Part shown: piece after piece, positions 51,297 through 60,831 of the stretch | Numbering within the stretch: position 1 is the first letter of the stretch | Layout: each line of letters begins with the position of its first letter | Assembly (NCBI GenBank): GCA_947498645.1 | Contig: CANMKS010000001.1 | Span: 1,712,032 to 1,776,031, forward strand | Reading direction: 5' to 3' | DNA: 64,000 nt | Source of the DNA: an uncultured Paracoccaceae bacterium | Lineage (GTDB): Bacteria > Pseudomonadota > Alphaproteobacteria > Rhodobacterales > Rhodobacteraceae | Notes under the pieces: generated by a model | Seen by the model: the letters and a program-made list of their open reading frames with translations, nothing else | What the model was told of the DNA's origin: nothing | Databases searched by the model: none | Translations under genes and position numbers: made by a program

Positions 51297-53009
51297 TTAC
51301 TCCCGTGTACCGGCAAAGCGGTCGGCCCATGCGTCGCGCTCTTCATCGGTGACTTTGCGGAACAGGTTGTCTGGCACCGTAAAGGCATGGCCTGCTCGCA
51401 GGGCCATGACGGCTGCTGCGACATCTGAGGGCCAGGCGTCATCCTCGGTCTGCATTGCATCAATCATGACCTTGGATGCGTCAGGGATGAACGCTGCACT
51501 GAGCACCGCATAGATACGGATCAAGTTCAGCGCGAGGCGCACTTGCATGGCTGCTGTGTCCGGGTCGGTCTTGAAGGTCGTCCATGGGGCATTGGCTTGC
51601 AGGTATTCATTGCCCAGCACCCAGATGGCACGCAATTCGGCGGCTGACTTGCGGACCTCCATTGCATCCATGTGGCCTTCATAGGCCTGCAATCGTGTGG
51701 TCAGATCGGCGATCAGTTTCTCTTCGGCAGGACCGTACGCACCGCCTTCGGGCACGGCTTCACCAAACTTGGAGCGGCAAAACTTAGTGATCCGGCTAAC
51801 AAAGTTACCCAATACGTCAGCCAGGTCTTTGTTCACGTCAGTCTGGAAGTTTTCCCAGGTAAACTCAGCATCCGACGACTCGGGCGCATGTGATAAAAGC
51901 CACCAACGCCAATAGTCTGGCGGCAAAAGCTCTAGCGCCTGGTCCATGAACACACCGCGCCCGCGCGAGGTGCTGAATTGGCCGCCATCGTAGTTCAGAT
52001 AGTTGAACGATTTGATGTAATCGACCAGCTTCCAGGGTTCCTGTGACCCCAGAATGGTGGCTGGAAAGGACAAGGTGTGGAAGGGCACGTTATCCTTGCC
52101 CATGAACTGGGTGTAGGTGACATCATCGGCACCCTTGTCGGTGCGCCACCAGCGCGCCCAATCGGTGCCTTTGCCCGCGTCTTCCCATTCCTGCGCGCAG
52201 GCGATGTATTCGATGGGGGCGTCAAACCAGACGTAGAATACCTTGCCTTCCATGCCGGGCCAGTCGGCGTCGCCCTTCTTGACCGGAATGCCCCAATCCA
52301 GATCACGGGTGATGCCACGATCCTGCAACCCGTCACCGTCGTTGAGCCACTTCTTGGCAATGGACGTCGTCAGTATCGGCCAATCCTTCTTGCTGTCGAT
52401 CCAGGCAGCAAGCTGAGCGCGCATCTGCGACTGACGCAGATAGAGGTGTTTGGTTTCGCGGACCTCCAATTCGGTCGAACCGGAGATGGTGGAATAGGGA
52501 TTGATCAGATCAGTGGGGTCCAATTGCTTGGTGCAATTGTCGCATTGATCGCCGCGCGCACTTTCAAAGCCACAGTTCGGGCAGGTGCCTTCGATATAGC
52601 GGTCCGGTAGAAAACGGCCATCGGCCTTTGAATAGACTTGTTCCTCGGTGACTTCCCGGATCAGGCCGATCTCGTCCAGCCGTCCGGCGAAGGCTTGCGT
52701 CAGTGCATGGTTTTGCGGGCTGGAGGACCGGCCGAAGTGGTCAAAGGACAGCCGGAACCCGTCCGCGATCCTGGATTGCACCGCATGCATTTCCGCGCAG
52801 TATTCGGCGACGGGTTGCCCGGCCTTTGCCGCGGCCAGCTCTGCCGGTGTGCCGTGTTCGTCCGTGGCACAAAGAAACAGCACCTCATGCCCACGCTGGC
52901 GCAAATAGCGGGCGTAAAGATCGGCGGGCAATTGGCTGCCGATGAGATTTCCCAGGTGCTTGATCCCGTTGATGTAGGGAATGGCGGATGTGATCAGATG
53001 GCGGGCCAT
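51297..53009 (-). CDS. metG: Methionyl-tRNA synthetase
   Basis: The 570-residue product has the class I HIGH-like motif in [20 protein letters not shown], the zinc knuckle [17 protein letters not shown], and the KMSKS-like site in [15 protein letters not shown], where Gln takes the place of the first Lys as in related enzymes of this MetG subtype. The C-terminal helical domain binds the tRNA anticodon; the EMAP-like dimer domain is missing. The neuA-like gene starts 5 bases behind it, probably in one transcript. Confidence 0.95.
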   Translation of the reverse strand: MARHLITSAIPYINGIKHLGNLIGSQLPADLYARYLRQRGHEVLFLCATDEHGTPAELAAAKAGQPVAEYCAEMHAVQSRIADGFRLSFDHFGRSSSPQNHALTQAFAGRLDEIGLIREVTEEQVYSKADGRFLPDRYIEGTCPNCGFESARGDQCDNCTKQLDPTDLINPYSTISGSTELEVRETKHLYLRQSQMRAQLAAWIDSKKDWPILTTSIAKKWLNDGDGLQDRGITRDLDWGIPVKKGDADWPGMEGKVFYVWFDAPIEYIACAQEWEDAGKGTDWARWWRTDKGADDVTYTQFMGKDNVPFHTLSFPATILGSQEPWKLVDYIKSFNYLNYDGGQFSTSRGRGVFMDQALELLPPDYWRWWLLSHAPESSDAEFTWENFQTDVNKDLADVLGNFVSRITKFCRSKFGEAVPEGGAYGPAEEKLIADLTTRLQAYEGHMDAMEVRKSAAELRAIWVLGNEYLQANAPWTTFKTDPDTAAMQVRLALNLIRIYAVLSAAFIPDASKVMIDAMQTEDDAWPSDVAAAVMALRAGHAFTVPDNLFRKVTDEERDAWADRFAGTRE

Positions 53010-53133
53010 GCGCGGGTGTCCTTGATGGGTTTGGCCCTATCTAGCTGGGGTGCGCGGCAGATGCCAGATGTTGCGTGGCAGGGATTGGCAGCTTAAACAC
53101 GGCTTTGACGCCACCCATCATTGGAGAGAGCTG

Positions 53134-53598
53134 ATGAAAACCCTCGCCGCCGCCCTTTTTGCCGCTACCCTTGGCACCGCCGCACAAGCGCAAGAGATCT
53201 ATGTAGGCGGCGGTCTAGATTATCTGTTCCCCCATTCCGGTGACGCCCAAACCGTGACCTCTGTCATCGCAGGTTTTGGGATTGAGACCGGTGCCATGGG
53301 GCTTGGGGCAGAGATTGACGCAGGCGCGCGTGTTGCGGGCGACAACGACTATGACACGCTGCGGGTGCGCATTCTGGCCAGCTACGACTGGAATGATTAC
53401 ACAATCCGGGCCGGTGGCGGCGTGACCGAATATTACTTCGATGATGACACCTCTGGCGGCTATAATGTTGGATTTGGTGCAGAGCGGGTGCTGACACCGA
53501 ATATTGCCTTGCGTGGCGAATTGATCCGCGACTTCATGGATAACACATTTACCGCAGCGATCACGACAACACGGGTAGCGGTGCTTTATTCCTTCTGA
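53134..53598 (+). CDS. Outer-membrane beta-barrel protein
   Basis: The 154-residue product starts with a signal peptide (to AAQAQ) and is composed of alternating strands (IYVGGGLDYLF, AGFGIETGAMGLGAEID, TLRVRILASYDWNDYTIRAG, YNVGFGAERVLTPNIALRGE), ending with the aromatic LYSF that the Bam machinery recognises. The size fits an eight-stranded porin-like or OmpW/OmpA-like barrel. GGAGAG before the ATG at 53134 sets the start. Function unknown. Confidence 0.82.
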   Translation: MKTLAAALFAATLGTAAQAQEIYVGGGLDYLFPHSGDAQTVTSVIAGFGIETGAMGLGAEIDAGARVAGDNDYDTLRVRILASYDWNDYTIRAGGGVTEYYFDDDTSGGYNVGFGAERVLTPNIALRGELIRDFMDNTFTAAITTTRVAVLYSF

Positions 53599-54818
53599 TT
53601 TTCGCGGCTGCGCCCCAGCAACCGGCCAATCCCAAAACTGGTGCGCGGGGCGTAGATGTAGCGGGTGCGTGCTTCGGGTGCGCCGCGCACGCGCATTCTG
53701 GTCAGGCCGAAAACAACCAGCAGCACGTGCCCTGCCGAGATGAAATAAAACAGTGCCGCGGGACCAAACGCACCAATCAGTGCTGAGGTGGTCAATGGCG
53801 CTGCAATCGCCCCCAATGCGAAGAAAAACATCAGCGCGGCGGAGAGTTCGACCCGTTGGTCCGAGGTTGCAAAGTCATGGGCGTGGGCGGTGGCCACCGA
53901 ATAAATCGGGAAGGTCGTCAGTCCGAACAGGAATGAGGCGGTCAGAATAATCGTGGTTCCCTGGCCTGCGGTCGCCACGGTGAACGTACAGGACAGGATT
54001 GCCGCCACGGACAGCCAGATCATCACCCAGCGGCGGTCGTATTTGTCGGCGAGCCAGCCCACGGGATATTGCGCAATCGCACCTCCGGCCACAAAGGCCG
54101 CAAGGAACGAACCGATCTGGTTTGCCGTCAACCCGACCTCTTGCCCATAGATCGGACCAACCATGCGGAAGGACGCGCTTGAGAGTGCCGCGACAAGCAC
54201 CGCCGCAACAGCCATTGGCGAGCAGGCCCATGCAAGGGCAGGGCGTAGCCGCGTGGCCTTTGGGGTTTCGGGCTGGGGCACGCGGGTGAGTGCAAGCGGC
54301 AAAAGGGACGCACAGCACAGGATCGTCAGGATATTGTAGGCTATGTAGGTTTCCAGATTGGCCAAAGCGCCAATCATGAACTGCGCAATGAACGAGGCAC
54401 CGGTGTCTGCAATGCGGTAGCTGGCCATGGCACGGCCGCGTGTTTCATTGGTGACTTTGGCCTGCAACCATGCCTCGATCACCGTGTAACAGCCTGCGAC
54501 ACAAATGCCTGATCCGATGCGAAAGAAGGCCCAGAAATAGGGTTCCGTAATGACCACATGGGCGGCCAAGCCAATTGCCCCCATGGCCGTGAAAGTCGCG
54601 AATGCGCGGCTGTGGCCGACGCTGCCCATCAGGCGGGGTGCCCACCAGCAACCGATGAAGAATCCCATGAAATGGGCAGAGCCGAGAAAACCCACCTGAG
54701 ATTGCGAGAACCCAACCTCGAGCCCGGTCAAGGCATCAAGAGGGCCGACACCGCCAGAGGACAACTGCAACAAGGCAACCGACAGGAACAGGGCGGCGAA
54801 GGAGATGATCATACGCAT
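53586..54818 (-). CDS. MFS transporter (YcaD-like)
   Basis: The 410-residue protein has twelve predicted helices. The first half carries VGFLGSAHFMGFFIGCWWAP and GSGICVAGCYTVIEAWLQAK, and the second GGAIAQYPVGWLADKYDRRW, a repeat of motif A. The EAWLQAKVTNETRGRAMASY segment is characteristic of the YcaD/MFS_1 group. The substrate is unknown. Its end overlaps the barrel gene by 13 bases. Confidence 0.82.
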   Translation of the reverse strand: MRMIISFAALFLSVALLQLSSGGVGPLDALTGLEVGFSQSQVGFLGSAHFMGFFIGCWWAPRLMGSVGHSRAFATFTAMGAIGLAAHVVITEPYFWAFFRIGSGICVAGCYTVIEAWLQAKVTNETRGRAMASYRIADTGASFIAQFMIGALANLETYIAYNILTILCCASLLPLALTRVPQPETPKATRLRPALAWACSPMAVAAVLVAALSSASFRMVGPIYGQEVGLTANQIGSFLAAFVAGGAIAQYPVGWLADKYDRRWVMIWLSVAAILSCTFTVATAGQGTTIILTASFLFGLTTFPIYSVATAHAHDFATSDQRVELSAALMFFFALGAIAAPLTTSALIGAFGPAALFYFISAGHVLLVVFGLTRMRVRGAPEARTRYIYAPRTSFGIGRLLGRSRENQKE

Positions 54819-54949
54819 AGGGCCAGCTATGCGCCTGTTGGCTGTGAGTTTCTAGGCCATTATCGACGTTGCCTATGTCGTCTTTGGGCCCTTGCCCTTG
54901 CGGGCATGCGCATTAGGGTCTGGCGCGAAACAGTTTTAAGGCAGAGCAG

Positions 54950-55993
54950 ATGAAACAAATCCCCCTTGGCCGCACCGATATCATGGTCAGCGAATGGTGT
55001 CTGGGCACAATGACCTTTGGTAATCAAACACCGCAGGAGGACGCGCATCGCCAGATCGACATGTCGTTGGAGGCGGGGATCAATTTCCTCGACACGGCCG
55101 AGATGTATCCTGTCAACCCGATCCGTGCCGAAACGGTTGGCCTGTCAGAGCAAACCATTGGCAATTGGATCACCAAGACCGGGCGACGGGATGAGATTGT
55201 GGTGGCCACCAAAGTCTCGGGCGACAATCCCGGCTGGGTGCGCGATGGGCGCGGCTATGACGGGGCGGTCATTCGCGAGGCGGTCGATAGCTCGCTCAAA
55301 CGCCTGCAAACAGATGTGATCGACCTTTATCAAATGCATTGGCCGATGCGTGGCTCTTACATGTTCCGGCAGAACTGGACCTTTGACCCCTCAGGCCAGA
55401 ACCGCCAGCAGACGATGGACCATATGATGGACGTGCTTGAGGCGCTGAATGCGGCGGTTAAGGCGGGGAAAATCCGCGCCATTGGTATGTCGAACGAAAG
55501 CGCCTGGGGCATGACAAAATGGATAGATCAGGCCGACAAGGCGGGCCTGCCACGTATGGCATCGGTGCAGAACGAGTATTCCTTGCTCTGCCGTCTTTAC
55601 GACACCGACATGGCCGAGATGGCGGTGAATGAAGACGTGACTTTGCTGTCTTTCTCGCCGTTGGCATGTGGCCTGCTGACGGGAAAGTACCAAAATGGCG
55701 TCGTGCCGGAAGGCAGCCGCATGTCAGTCAACAGTGATCTTGGTGGGCGGGTGACGGGCCGGCTGTGGCCAGCGGTGCAGGCCTATCTGGATGTTGCCGC
55801 GAAACATGGGCTGGATCCGGTGCATATGGCGATGGCGTGGCAACGCACGCGGCCTTTTGCGGTGTCGGCGATCTTTGGTGCGACAAAATCAGAGCAGTTA
55901 ACGCAAATCCTTGCGGGCAAGGGTCTTGTCTTGCCGGATGAGGTGATTGCCGAGATTGATGCCGTGCATAAGGCACATCCGATGCCTTATTAA
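54950..55993 (+). CDS. Aldo/keto reductase, Tas-like
   Basis: The 347-residue product has an AKR fold with FGNQTPQEDAHRQIDMSLEA, the catalytic Asp and Tyr in GINFLDTAEMYPVNPIRAET, the Lys in VVATKVSG and the His in LYQMHWP. The MYPVNP sequence and length match the Tas group. These enzymes reduce carbonyls with NADPH; the physiological substrate is not known. A REP-like palindrome begins at the base after its stop. Confidence 0.88.
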   Translation: MKQIPLGRTDIMVSEWCLGTMTFGNQTPQEDAHRQIDMSLEAGINFLDTAEMYPVNPIRAETVGLSEQTIGNWITKTGRRDEIVVATKVSGDNPGWVRDGRGYDGAVIREAVDSSLKRLQTDVIDLYQMHWPMRGSYMFRQNWTFDPSGQNRQQTMDHMMDVLEALNAAVKAGKIRAIGMSNESAWGMTKWIDQADKAGLPRMASVQNEYSLLCRLYDTDMAEMAVNEDVTLLSFSPLACGLLTGKYQNGVVPEGSRMSVNSDLGGRVTGRLWPAVQAYLDVAAKHGLDPVHMAMAWQRTRPFAVSAIFGATKSEQLTQILAGKGLVLPDEVIAEIDAVHKAHPMPY

Positions 55994-56019
55994 GTAAGGT
56001 GGATTTCAATCCACCTTAC
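55994..56019. repeat. REP-like palindrome, copy 3 (variant)
   Basis: Arms GTAAGGTGGATT and AATCCACCTTAC around a TC centre: the same element as at 9482 and 17672 except in the middle. It separates two convergent genes and provides the stop codon and last residues of the GNAT gene on the minus strand. As a hairpin it may end transcription in both directions. Confidence 0.75.
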
Positions 56020-56470
56020 ATGTGGCATCCATCGCGATTTCAAACCGGGGGCCGGGCTGTGCTGTGATCTCGGCCAGCCCCATGGCCCGATACGCCGCAG
56101 CGGCACCGGGGTTCACCGGTGATGTGCCAATGATCAGCCTACAGGCCCCTGCTTGGCGCGCGTGGGCCTGCGCCGCTTTGATCAGTGCTTTGGCCACGCC
56201 GCGTCCGCGCATCGCCTCCTTGACGAAAAGATGGGCGATATCAAGAAGGGGCCCGTGATGCATTGGTCGCCAATGCGGCTCAATGGCGGCGTAACCGACC
56301 GGACGCCCATCCTGATGGGCAATGAAGCCTGTCAGCGGCCCGTCGATGAACTGCGCTTGCGTATCGGCCAGCCCCATCACGCAGGTGTCGCCATGAAAGG
56401 CGCAGAGTTGACGGATCATTGCCAGCAAGGCGGGAATGTCTTTCGGGGTAACGTCGGAAATCTCGACCAT
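56006..56470 (-). CDS. GNAT-family N-acetyltransferase
   Basis: The 154-residue product has the GNAT core: VEISDVTPKDIPALLAMIRQ at the start, VGYAAIEPHW (strand 3) and the acetyl-CoA pyrophosphate loop HLFVKEAMRGRGVAKALIKA. The acceptor is unknown. AAGGA 6 bases before the ATG at 56470 sets the start. The final residues CKVD and the stop codon are encoded by the REP-like palindrome, so the original C-terminus has probably been changed. Confidence 0.82.
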   Translation of the reverse strand: MVEISDVTPKDIPALLAMIRQLCAFHGDTCVMGLADTQAQFIDGPLTGFIAHQDGRPVGYAAIEPHWRPMHHGPLLDIAHLFVKEAMRGRGVAKALIKAAQAHARQAGACRLIIGTSPVNPGAAAAYRAMGLAEITAQPGPRFEIAMDATCKVD

Positions 56471-56732
56471 GTGTTGTCCTTGGCGTGCGGCCCGCAAGGA
56501 CAGATGAAACAAAGCCAACCCTTACGGGCGGCTGTTGGTATTACGTATCAGAAAGAGGCCAGCCGCCGTGATATGGCGCTGGTAAAATAGATCACTGCGG
56601 TGTGCATTGCTCTGGTCATGCAGCGCTTGTGGCAGAGCACCCACCGGCCTGTCAAGAATTCCGCCTTGTGCGGTCCGTTGATTTCGGCAAATGTCGCCGG
56701 AACACAGCGTGCAAATGAAGGGGAGAGCGCCG

Positions 56733-57647
56733 ATGCCACTTGAGATGAACCGCGAGGTCTTTATCACCTGTGCCGTGACCGGCTCTGGCTCCACACAGGA
56801 CCGCAGCCCGCATGTCCCGCGTTCCCCCCAGCAGATTGCTGACAGTGCGATTGATGCTGCCAAAGCGGGCGCTGCGGTCGTGCATTGCCACGTCCGCGAC
56901 CCAGAGACCGGCGTGCCTTCACGCGATTTGGCGCTCTATCGCGAAGTAACCGACCGTATTCGCGATGCAGAGGTCGACGTCGTGCTGAACCTGACCGCTG
57001 GCATGGGCGGTGACATGGTTTTTGGCGGCACCGAAACCCCGCTGCCCACCATCGCAGGCACGGATATGGTGGGCGCGACCGAAAGGGTTGCCCATGTTGC
57101 CGCATGTTTGCCCGAAATTTGCACGTTGGATTGCGGCACCATGAACTTCGCCGAGGCTGACTATGTGATGACCAACACGCCCGGCATGCTGGTCGCCATG
57201 GGGCAGATGATGACCGATCTTGGGGTTAAGCCAGAGATCGAAGCCTTCGACACGGGCCATCTGTGGTATGCCAAGCAATTGGTCAAGGATGGTGTGCTGG
57301 ACAGCCCCGCATTGGTTCAGCTTTGCATGGGCGTGCCGTGGGGCGCCCCTGATGACCTCAACACCTTTATGGCGATGGTCAATAATGTGCCCGACGATTG
57401 GATCTTCTCTGCCTTCGGGTTGGGACGCAGTCAGATGCCTTATGTTGCGGCCTCTGTGCTGGCGGGCGGCAATGTGCGTGTCGGGCTTGAGGATAACCTG
57501 ATGCTGGATCGCGGCGTGCTGGCGACCAATGCGCAATTGGTCGAGCGTGCCGCCGGTATTGTCGAAAACCTTGGGGCCAAGGTGATCGGTCCGGCCGAAG
57601 TGCGCGCAAAGCTGGGCCTGACCAAACGCGCCCCGGTCGCCAAGTGA
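56733..57647 (+). CDS. cdhC: BKACE-family enzyme, probable 3-dehydrocarnitine cleavage enzyme
   Basis: The 304-residue TIM-barrel product has the BKACE zinc motif in AAVVHCHVRDPETG, FITCAVTGSGSTQDRSPHVP at the start, NLTAGMGGDM, EAFDTGHLWYA and GNVRVGLEDNLML. BKACE enzymes cleave beta-keto acids with acetyl-CoA. Presence of a carnitine dehydrogenase-thioesterase fusion three genes on makes 3-dehydrocarnitine, split to betainyl-CoA and acetoacetate, the likely substrate. GGGGAGAG before the ATG at 56733 sets the start. Confidence 0.87.
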   Translation: MPLEMNREVFITCAVTGSGSTQDRSPHVPRSPQQIADSAIDAAKAGAAVVHCHVRDPETGVPSRDLALYREVTDRIRDAEVDVVLNLTAGMGGDMVFGGTETPLPTIAGTDMVGATERVAHVAACLPEICTLDCGTMNFAEADYVMTNTPGMLVAMGQMMTDLGVKPEIEAFDTGHLWYAKQLVKDGVLDSPALVQLCMGVPWGAPDDLNTFMAMVNNVPDDWIFSAFGLGRSQMPYVAASVLAGGNVRVGLEDNLMLDRGVLATNAQLVERAAGIVENLGAKVIGPAEVRAKLGLTKRAPVAK

Positions 57648-58177
57648 GGGCGCTTGCGCTGATCGTGCTGCTTGCGGGCTGTGCGACGCAGAATAGTGGT
57701 GGGCTGTTTTCCGTTTATCGCGATACGGATGCGCCAATTGCATCCAAAGCAGTCTTTGAGCCTGCCCGTTACCTTGGTCAATGGTATGAGGTCGCCCGCT
57801 ATCCGGTCCCGTTTGAAGCGGGCTGCGTTGGAGTCACCGCTGAATACGGTCTGCGCGCAGATGGGCTGCTCTCTGTTCTAAACATATGTCGCAACCCCGA
57901 TGGCAGAGAAAAATCACGGATTGCAGGTACGGCAGAGATTGTTGGCCCTGGCAGGCTAAAGGTGCGTTTTCCTTCGGTGCCCTTTGTGGCCGCTGATTAC
58001 TGGGTGCTTTGGACCGACGAAAGCTATCGCACAGCGGTTGTCGGTGCACCGGATGGGCGGTCCGGCTGGATACTGAACCGCGACCCGGTGATCCCGCCAG
58101 ACCGACTGCAAGCAGCACGTGATGTTTTGGAATTCAACGGCTATGATCTCAGCCGACTAATGGAGGTGCCGCAATGA
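57644..58177 (+). CDS. blc: Outer-membrane lipocalin (Blc-like)
   Basis: The 177-residue product starts at a GTG in a GTGA overlap with the BKACE gene. The lipoprotein signal ends at LLAGC. The lipocalin motif YLGQWYEVARYPVPFE is followed by GTAEIVGPGRLKVRF, VAADYWVLWTDESYRTAVVG and GWILNRDP, as in E. coli Blc. Blc binds lysophospholipids or fatty acids. Its place inside a carnitine operon could point to handling of acyl-carnitines, which is an inference. Confidence 0.88.
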   Translation: MRALALIVLLAGCATQNSGGLFSVYRDTDAPIASKAVFEPARYLGQWYEVARYPVPFEAGCVGVTAEYGLRADGLLSVLNICRNPDGREKSRIAGTAEIVGPGRLKVRFPSVPFVAADYWVLWTDESYRTAVVGAPDGRSGWILNRDPVIPPDRLQAARDVLEFNGYDLSRLMEVPQ

Positions 58178-58422
58178 AGCGCATGATTTTGGGAAGTGTT
58201 TTGGCTTTGGCAGCCTGCGAAGGCACAGGGGCCATGGGTGGCGGCGGTTCTGGCCGGCAGGAATTCATGGTTATCGGCAACCGTATGACATTCGAGCAAT
58301 GCCGCGCGCGCGGCGGGCTGATTATCCGTGACAGCAATACGGCGATGGTCGCCTGTGATCCTACGATCCGGCGTGAGCCGGTGCCAGCGGATGAATTCAA
58401 CCACCCCAGTACCAACTCTTAA
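58174..58422 (+). CDS. Small lipoprotein in the carnitine operon
   Basis: The 82-residue product has a lipoprotein signal ending at LAAC, a Gly-rich spacer (GTGAMGGGGSGR) and a small domain with two Cys (MTFEQCRARGGLIIRDSNTA, VACDPT). It overlaps blc by ATGA and ends 8 bases before the carnitine dehydrogenase gene. No family is recognised; related short frames appear near other Rhodobacteraceae lipocalin genes only by memory, not checked. Confidence 0.72.
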   Translation: MKRMILGSVLALAACEGTGAMGGGGSGRQEFMVIGNRMTFEQCRARGGLIIRDSNTAMVACDPTIRREPVPADEFNHPSTNS

Positions 58423-58430
58423 GGTTCAAC

Positions 58431-59891
58431 ATGACACAGCAGACAGCAGCCATCGTCGGCGGTGGTGTAATCGGTGGCGGCTGGGCCGCGCGGTTCTTGT
58501 TGATGGGCTGGGATGTGCGGGTTTTTGACCCCGATCCTGACGCCGAGCGCAAGATCACCGAGGTACTGAACAATGCGCGGCGGTCCTTGCCGGGATTGTC
58601 TGACGTGGCGCTGCCTGCGGAGGGTAAGCTGACGTTCCACGACACCATATCGGCGGCTGTCGCAGGTGTGGACTGGGTTCAGGAAAGCGTGCCCGAGCGG
58701 TTGGAACTGAAACGCAAGGTCTATCAGACCCTGCAAGAACATTGCCCCCATGACGCTGTGATCGGCTCCTCCACCAGTGGCTTCAAACCGTCAGAGTTGC
58801 AGGGCTGTGCCACACGCCCGGCGCAGATAGTGGTCACACACCCGTTCAACCCGGTGTACCTGCTGCCGCTTGTCGAGTTGGTTCCCAGCGAAAAGACGGC
58901 ACCGGCAATCACCGACAAGGCAAAAGAGATTCTGACCAGCATCGGGATGCACCCGCTGCATGTCCGTGCCGAGATTGACGCCCATATCGCGGACCGCTTT
59001 CTGGAGGCCGTGTGGCGCGAGGCGCTTTGGCTGATCAAGGATGGCATCGCCACAACCGAAGAGATCGACGACGCGATCCGCTATGGCTTTGGCCTGCGCT
59101 GGGCGCAGATGGGCCTGTTTGAAACCTACCGCATTGCTGGCGGCGAAGCCGGTATGCGCCATTTCATCGAGCAGTTCGGCCCTTGCCTGAAGTGGCCCTG
59201 GACCAAACTGATGGATGTGCCCGAACTGACGGATGAGCTGATCGATGCGGTTGCCGATCAATCTGACGCCCAATCGGGCAAGTATTCGATCCGCGAGCTG
59301 GAGCGTGCCCGCGACGACAATCTGGTCAGCATTCTGCGCGGGCTGAAGGCGCAGGACTGGGGTGCGGGAAAATTGCTAAACGCGCAGGACCGCCGGGTCG
59401 AAGGCGTGGTTGCGCTTCCTGCCGATATCAGTCAGCCGATTGTCACGGTTGACCGTGCCGTGCCTTTGGACTGGACCGACTACAACGGACACATGAACGA
59501 GGCGCGCTATTTGCAGGCCTTTGGCGACGCCACCGACCGGCTGATGCTGCTGATTGGCTGTGATGCCGAGTATATCGCAACCGGCGGCAGCTACTTCACC
59601 GCTGAGACGCATATCCGGCATCTGGACGAAGTACATGCGGGTGCTGTGATCCGTATCGAGACGCAGGTTCTGGCAGGGGCTGGCAAAAAGATGCATCTGT
59701 TCCATCGCATGTTCGCAGGCGACCGTGAACTGGCGACAGGCGAGCATATGCTGATCCACGTCAGCCTAGAGACCCGACGCGCGTCGGAACCCGCGCCAAA
59801 ACTGGCAGCGACGCTGAAAAAGATCGCCGACGCTCACGCGGCTTTGCCGATCCCGGAAGGTGCTGGCAAAGCGATTGGTGTACGGGGCTAG
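58431..59891 (+). CDS. lcdH: L-carnitine dehydrogenase fused to betainyl-CoA thioesterase
   Basis: The 486-residue product has an N-terminal 3-hydroxyacyl-CoA-dehydrogenase-like half (NAD site GGGVIGGGWAARFLLMGWDV, catalytic His in VVTHPFNPVYLLPLVELVPS) and, from about residue 340, a 4HBT thioesterase (VDRAVPLDWTDYNGHMNEAR, with the catalytic Asp). Such fusions oxidise L-carnitine to 3-dehydrocarnitine and hydrolyse betainyl-CoA to glycine betaine. With the BKACE gene the path from carnitine to betaine is complete. It ends in a 4-base overlap with the convergent regulator. Confidence 0.9.
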   Translation: MTQQTAAIVGGGVIGGGWAARFLLMGWDVRVFDPDPDAERKITEVLNNARRSLPGLSDVALPAEGKLTFHDTISAAVAGVDWVQESVPERLELKRKVYQTLQEHCPHDAVIGSSTSGFKPSELQGCATRPAQIVVTHPFNPVYLLPLVELVPSEKTAPAITDKAKEILTSIGMHPLHVRAEIDAHIADRFLEAVWREALWLIKDGIATTEEIDDAIRYGFGLRWAQMGLFETYRIAGGEAGMRHFIEQFGPCLKWPWTKLMDVPELTDELIDAVADQSDAQSGKYSIRELERARDDNLVSILRGLKAQDWGAGKLLNAQDRRVEGVVALPADISQPIVTVDRAVPLDWTDYNGHMNEARYLQAFGDATDRLMLLIGCDAEYIATGGSYFTAETHIRHLDEVHAGAVIRIETQVLAGAGKKMHLFHRMFAGDRELATGEHMLIHVSLETRRASEPAPKLAATLKKIADAHAALPIPEGAGKAIGVRG

Positions 59892-60748
59892 GTGATCCGC
59901 CGGATCAGGCGATCAAAGTAGGTGGTCAGGTCTTTCTGGCTGATGCTGGCAGCGCGCACCAATGCATCAAAATGGGTCGTGATGGCCGTGACCCGTTCGG
60001 TATCGCGAAACACCAGATAATTCTGCCCGATATAGATCACGGCAAGAAGCGGGCCAAAGACGGTCACTGGGGCTGAATACAACTCGCGTTGATCGAATAG
60101 GTGCAGGCGCAAAGTGGGGTACAGCTGCGTGTGCAGGTCACGAAATTGCAGCAGCTGCGCCCTGCGCAGCGCAGACGGCACACCCGCATAATAGCCTTCG
60201 GCACGTGCGAAGGCTTCAACCTCTGACATCGGGATTGCAATCTCGTAATCTGACCGGGACCCGCGCATCCAGTTCAGCCTGTCGGTGCTGGCGCCAATCG
60301 CCTGCTCAATCGTTTTGCCTAAGGAGGGCGCATATTCCCAACGCAGGATATCCACGGTCTTGAGCATATCGGGCAACCCGGCGGGCACATGGCGGATTTT
60401 GTAGCCCGCAGCCTCTTGATGCCAGGCAAAGATCTGATCATCGACCATAGCGCGGGGCGCTTCGGTCATGGAAATGGCGGTTGCGACCAGATCGGCGGCC
60501 TGTTCAGGCCGGTCGGACAGGCCCAATAGCCAGTCGGCGCTGACCCCAAGGGCCGCGGCGCATTCGGCGACCAACTGCGCGTTGGGCAATCTTGCACCCT
60601 GATCCTTAAGCAGTTGCGACAGGGTGGAGCGGTCTACACCCGCCTGCCGCGCCAGACCGCTTTGCGTGGTGTTGGTTTGGGTCATCGCGGCGAGCAATCT
60701 TTCCCGAAACAGCTGGGCGCGGTCGCGTTTGTCAATTTTTATCACCAT
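59888..60748 (-). CDS. XRE-family transcriptional regulator
   Basis: The 286-residue product has an N-terminal Cro/CI helix-turn-helix (NTTQSGLARQAGVDRSTLSQ, LLKDQGARLPNAQLVAECAA) and a large C-terminal domain of about 200 residues (IFAWHQEAAGYKIRHVPAGL, SEVEAFARAEGYYAG, VTVFGPLLAVIYIGQNYLVF) that probably binds a ligand. It faces the carnitine operon end to end and could regulate it or the divergent desaturase; neither is shown by the sequence. Confidence 0.82.
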   Translation of the reverse strand: MVIKIDKRDRAQLFRERLLAAMTQTNTTQSGLARQAGVDRSTLSQLLKDQGARLPNAQLVAECAAALGVSADWLLGLSDRPEQAADLVATAISMTEAPRAMVDDQIFAWHQEAAGYKIRHVPAGLPDMLKTVDILRWEYAPSLGKTIEQAIGASTDRLNWMRGSRSDYEIAIPMSEVEAFARAEGYYAGVPSALRRAQLLQFRDLHTQLYPTLRLHLFDQRELYSAPVTVFGPLLAVIYIGQNYLVFRDTERVTAITTHFDALVRAASISQKDLTTYFDRLIRRIT

Positions 60749-60831
60749 TGGAAAATATTATCACATATCGAGAATTTTGTGAACTACTGTCCGAATGGTC
60801 CACTGATGTGTGATCGCATACCCTCGCGCCC

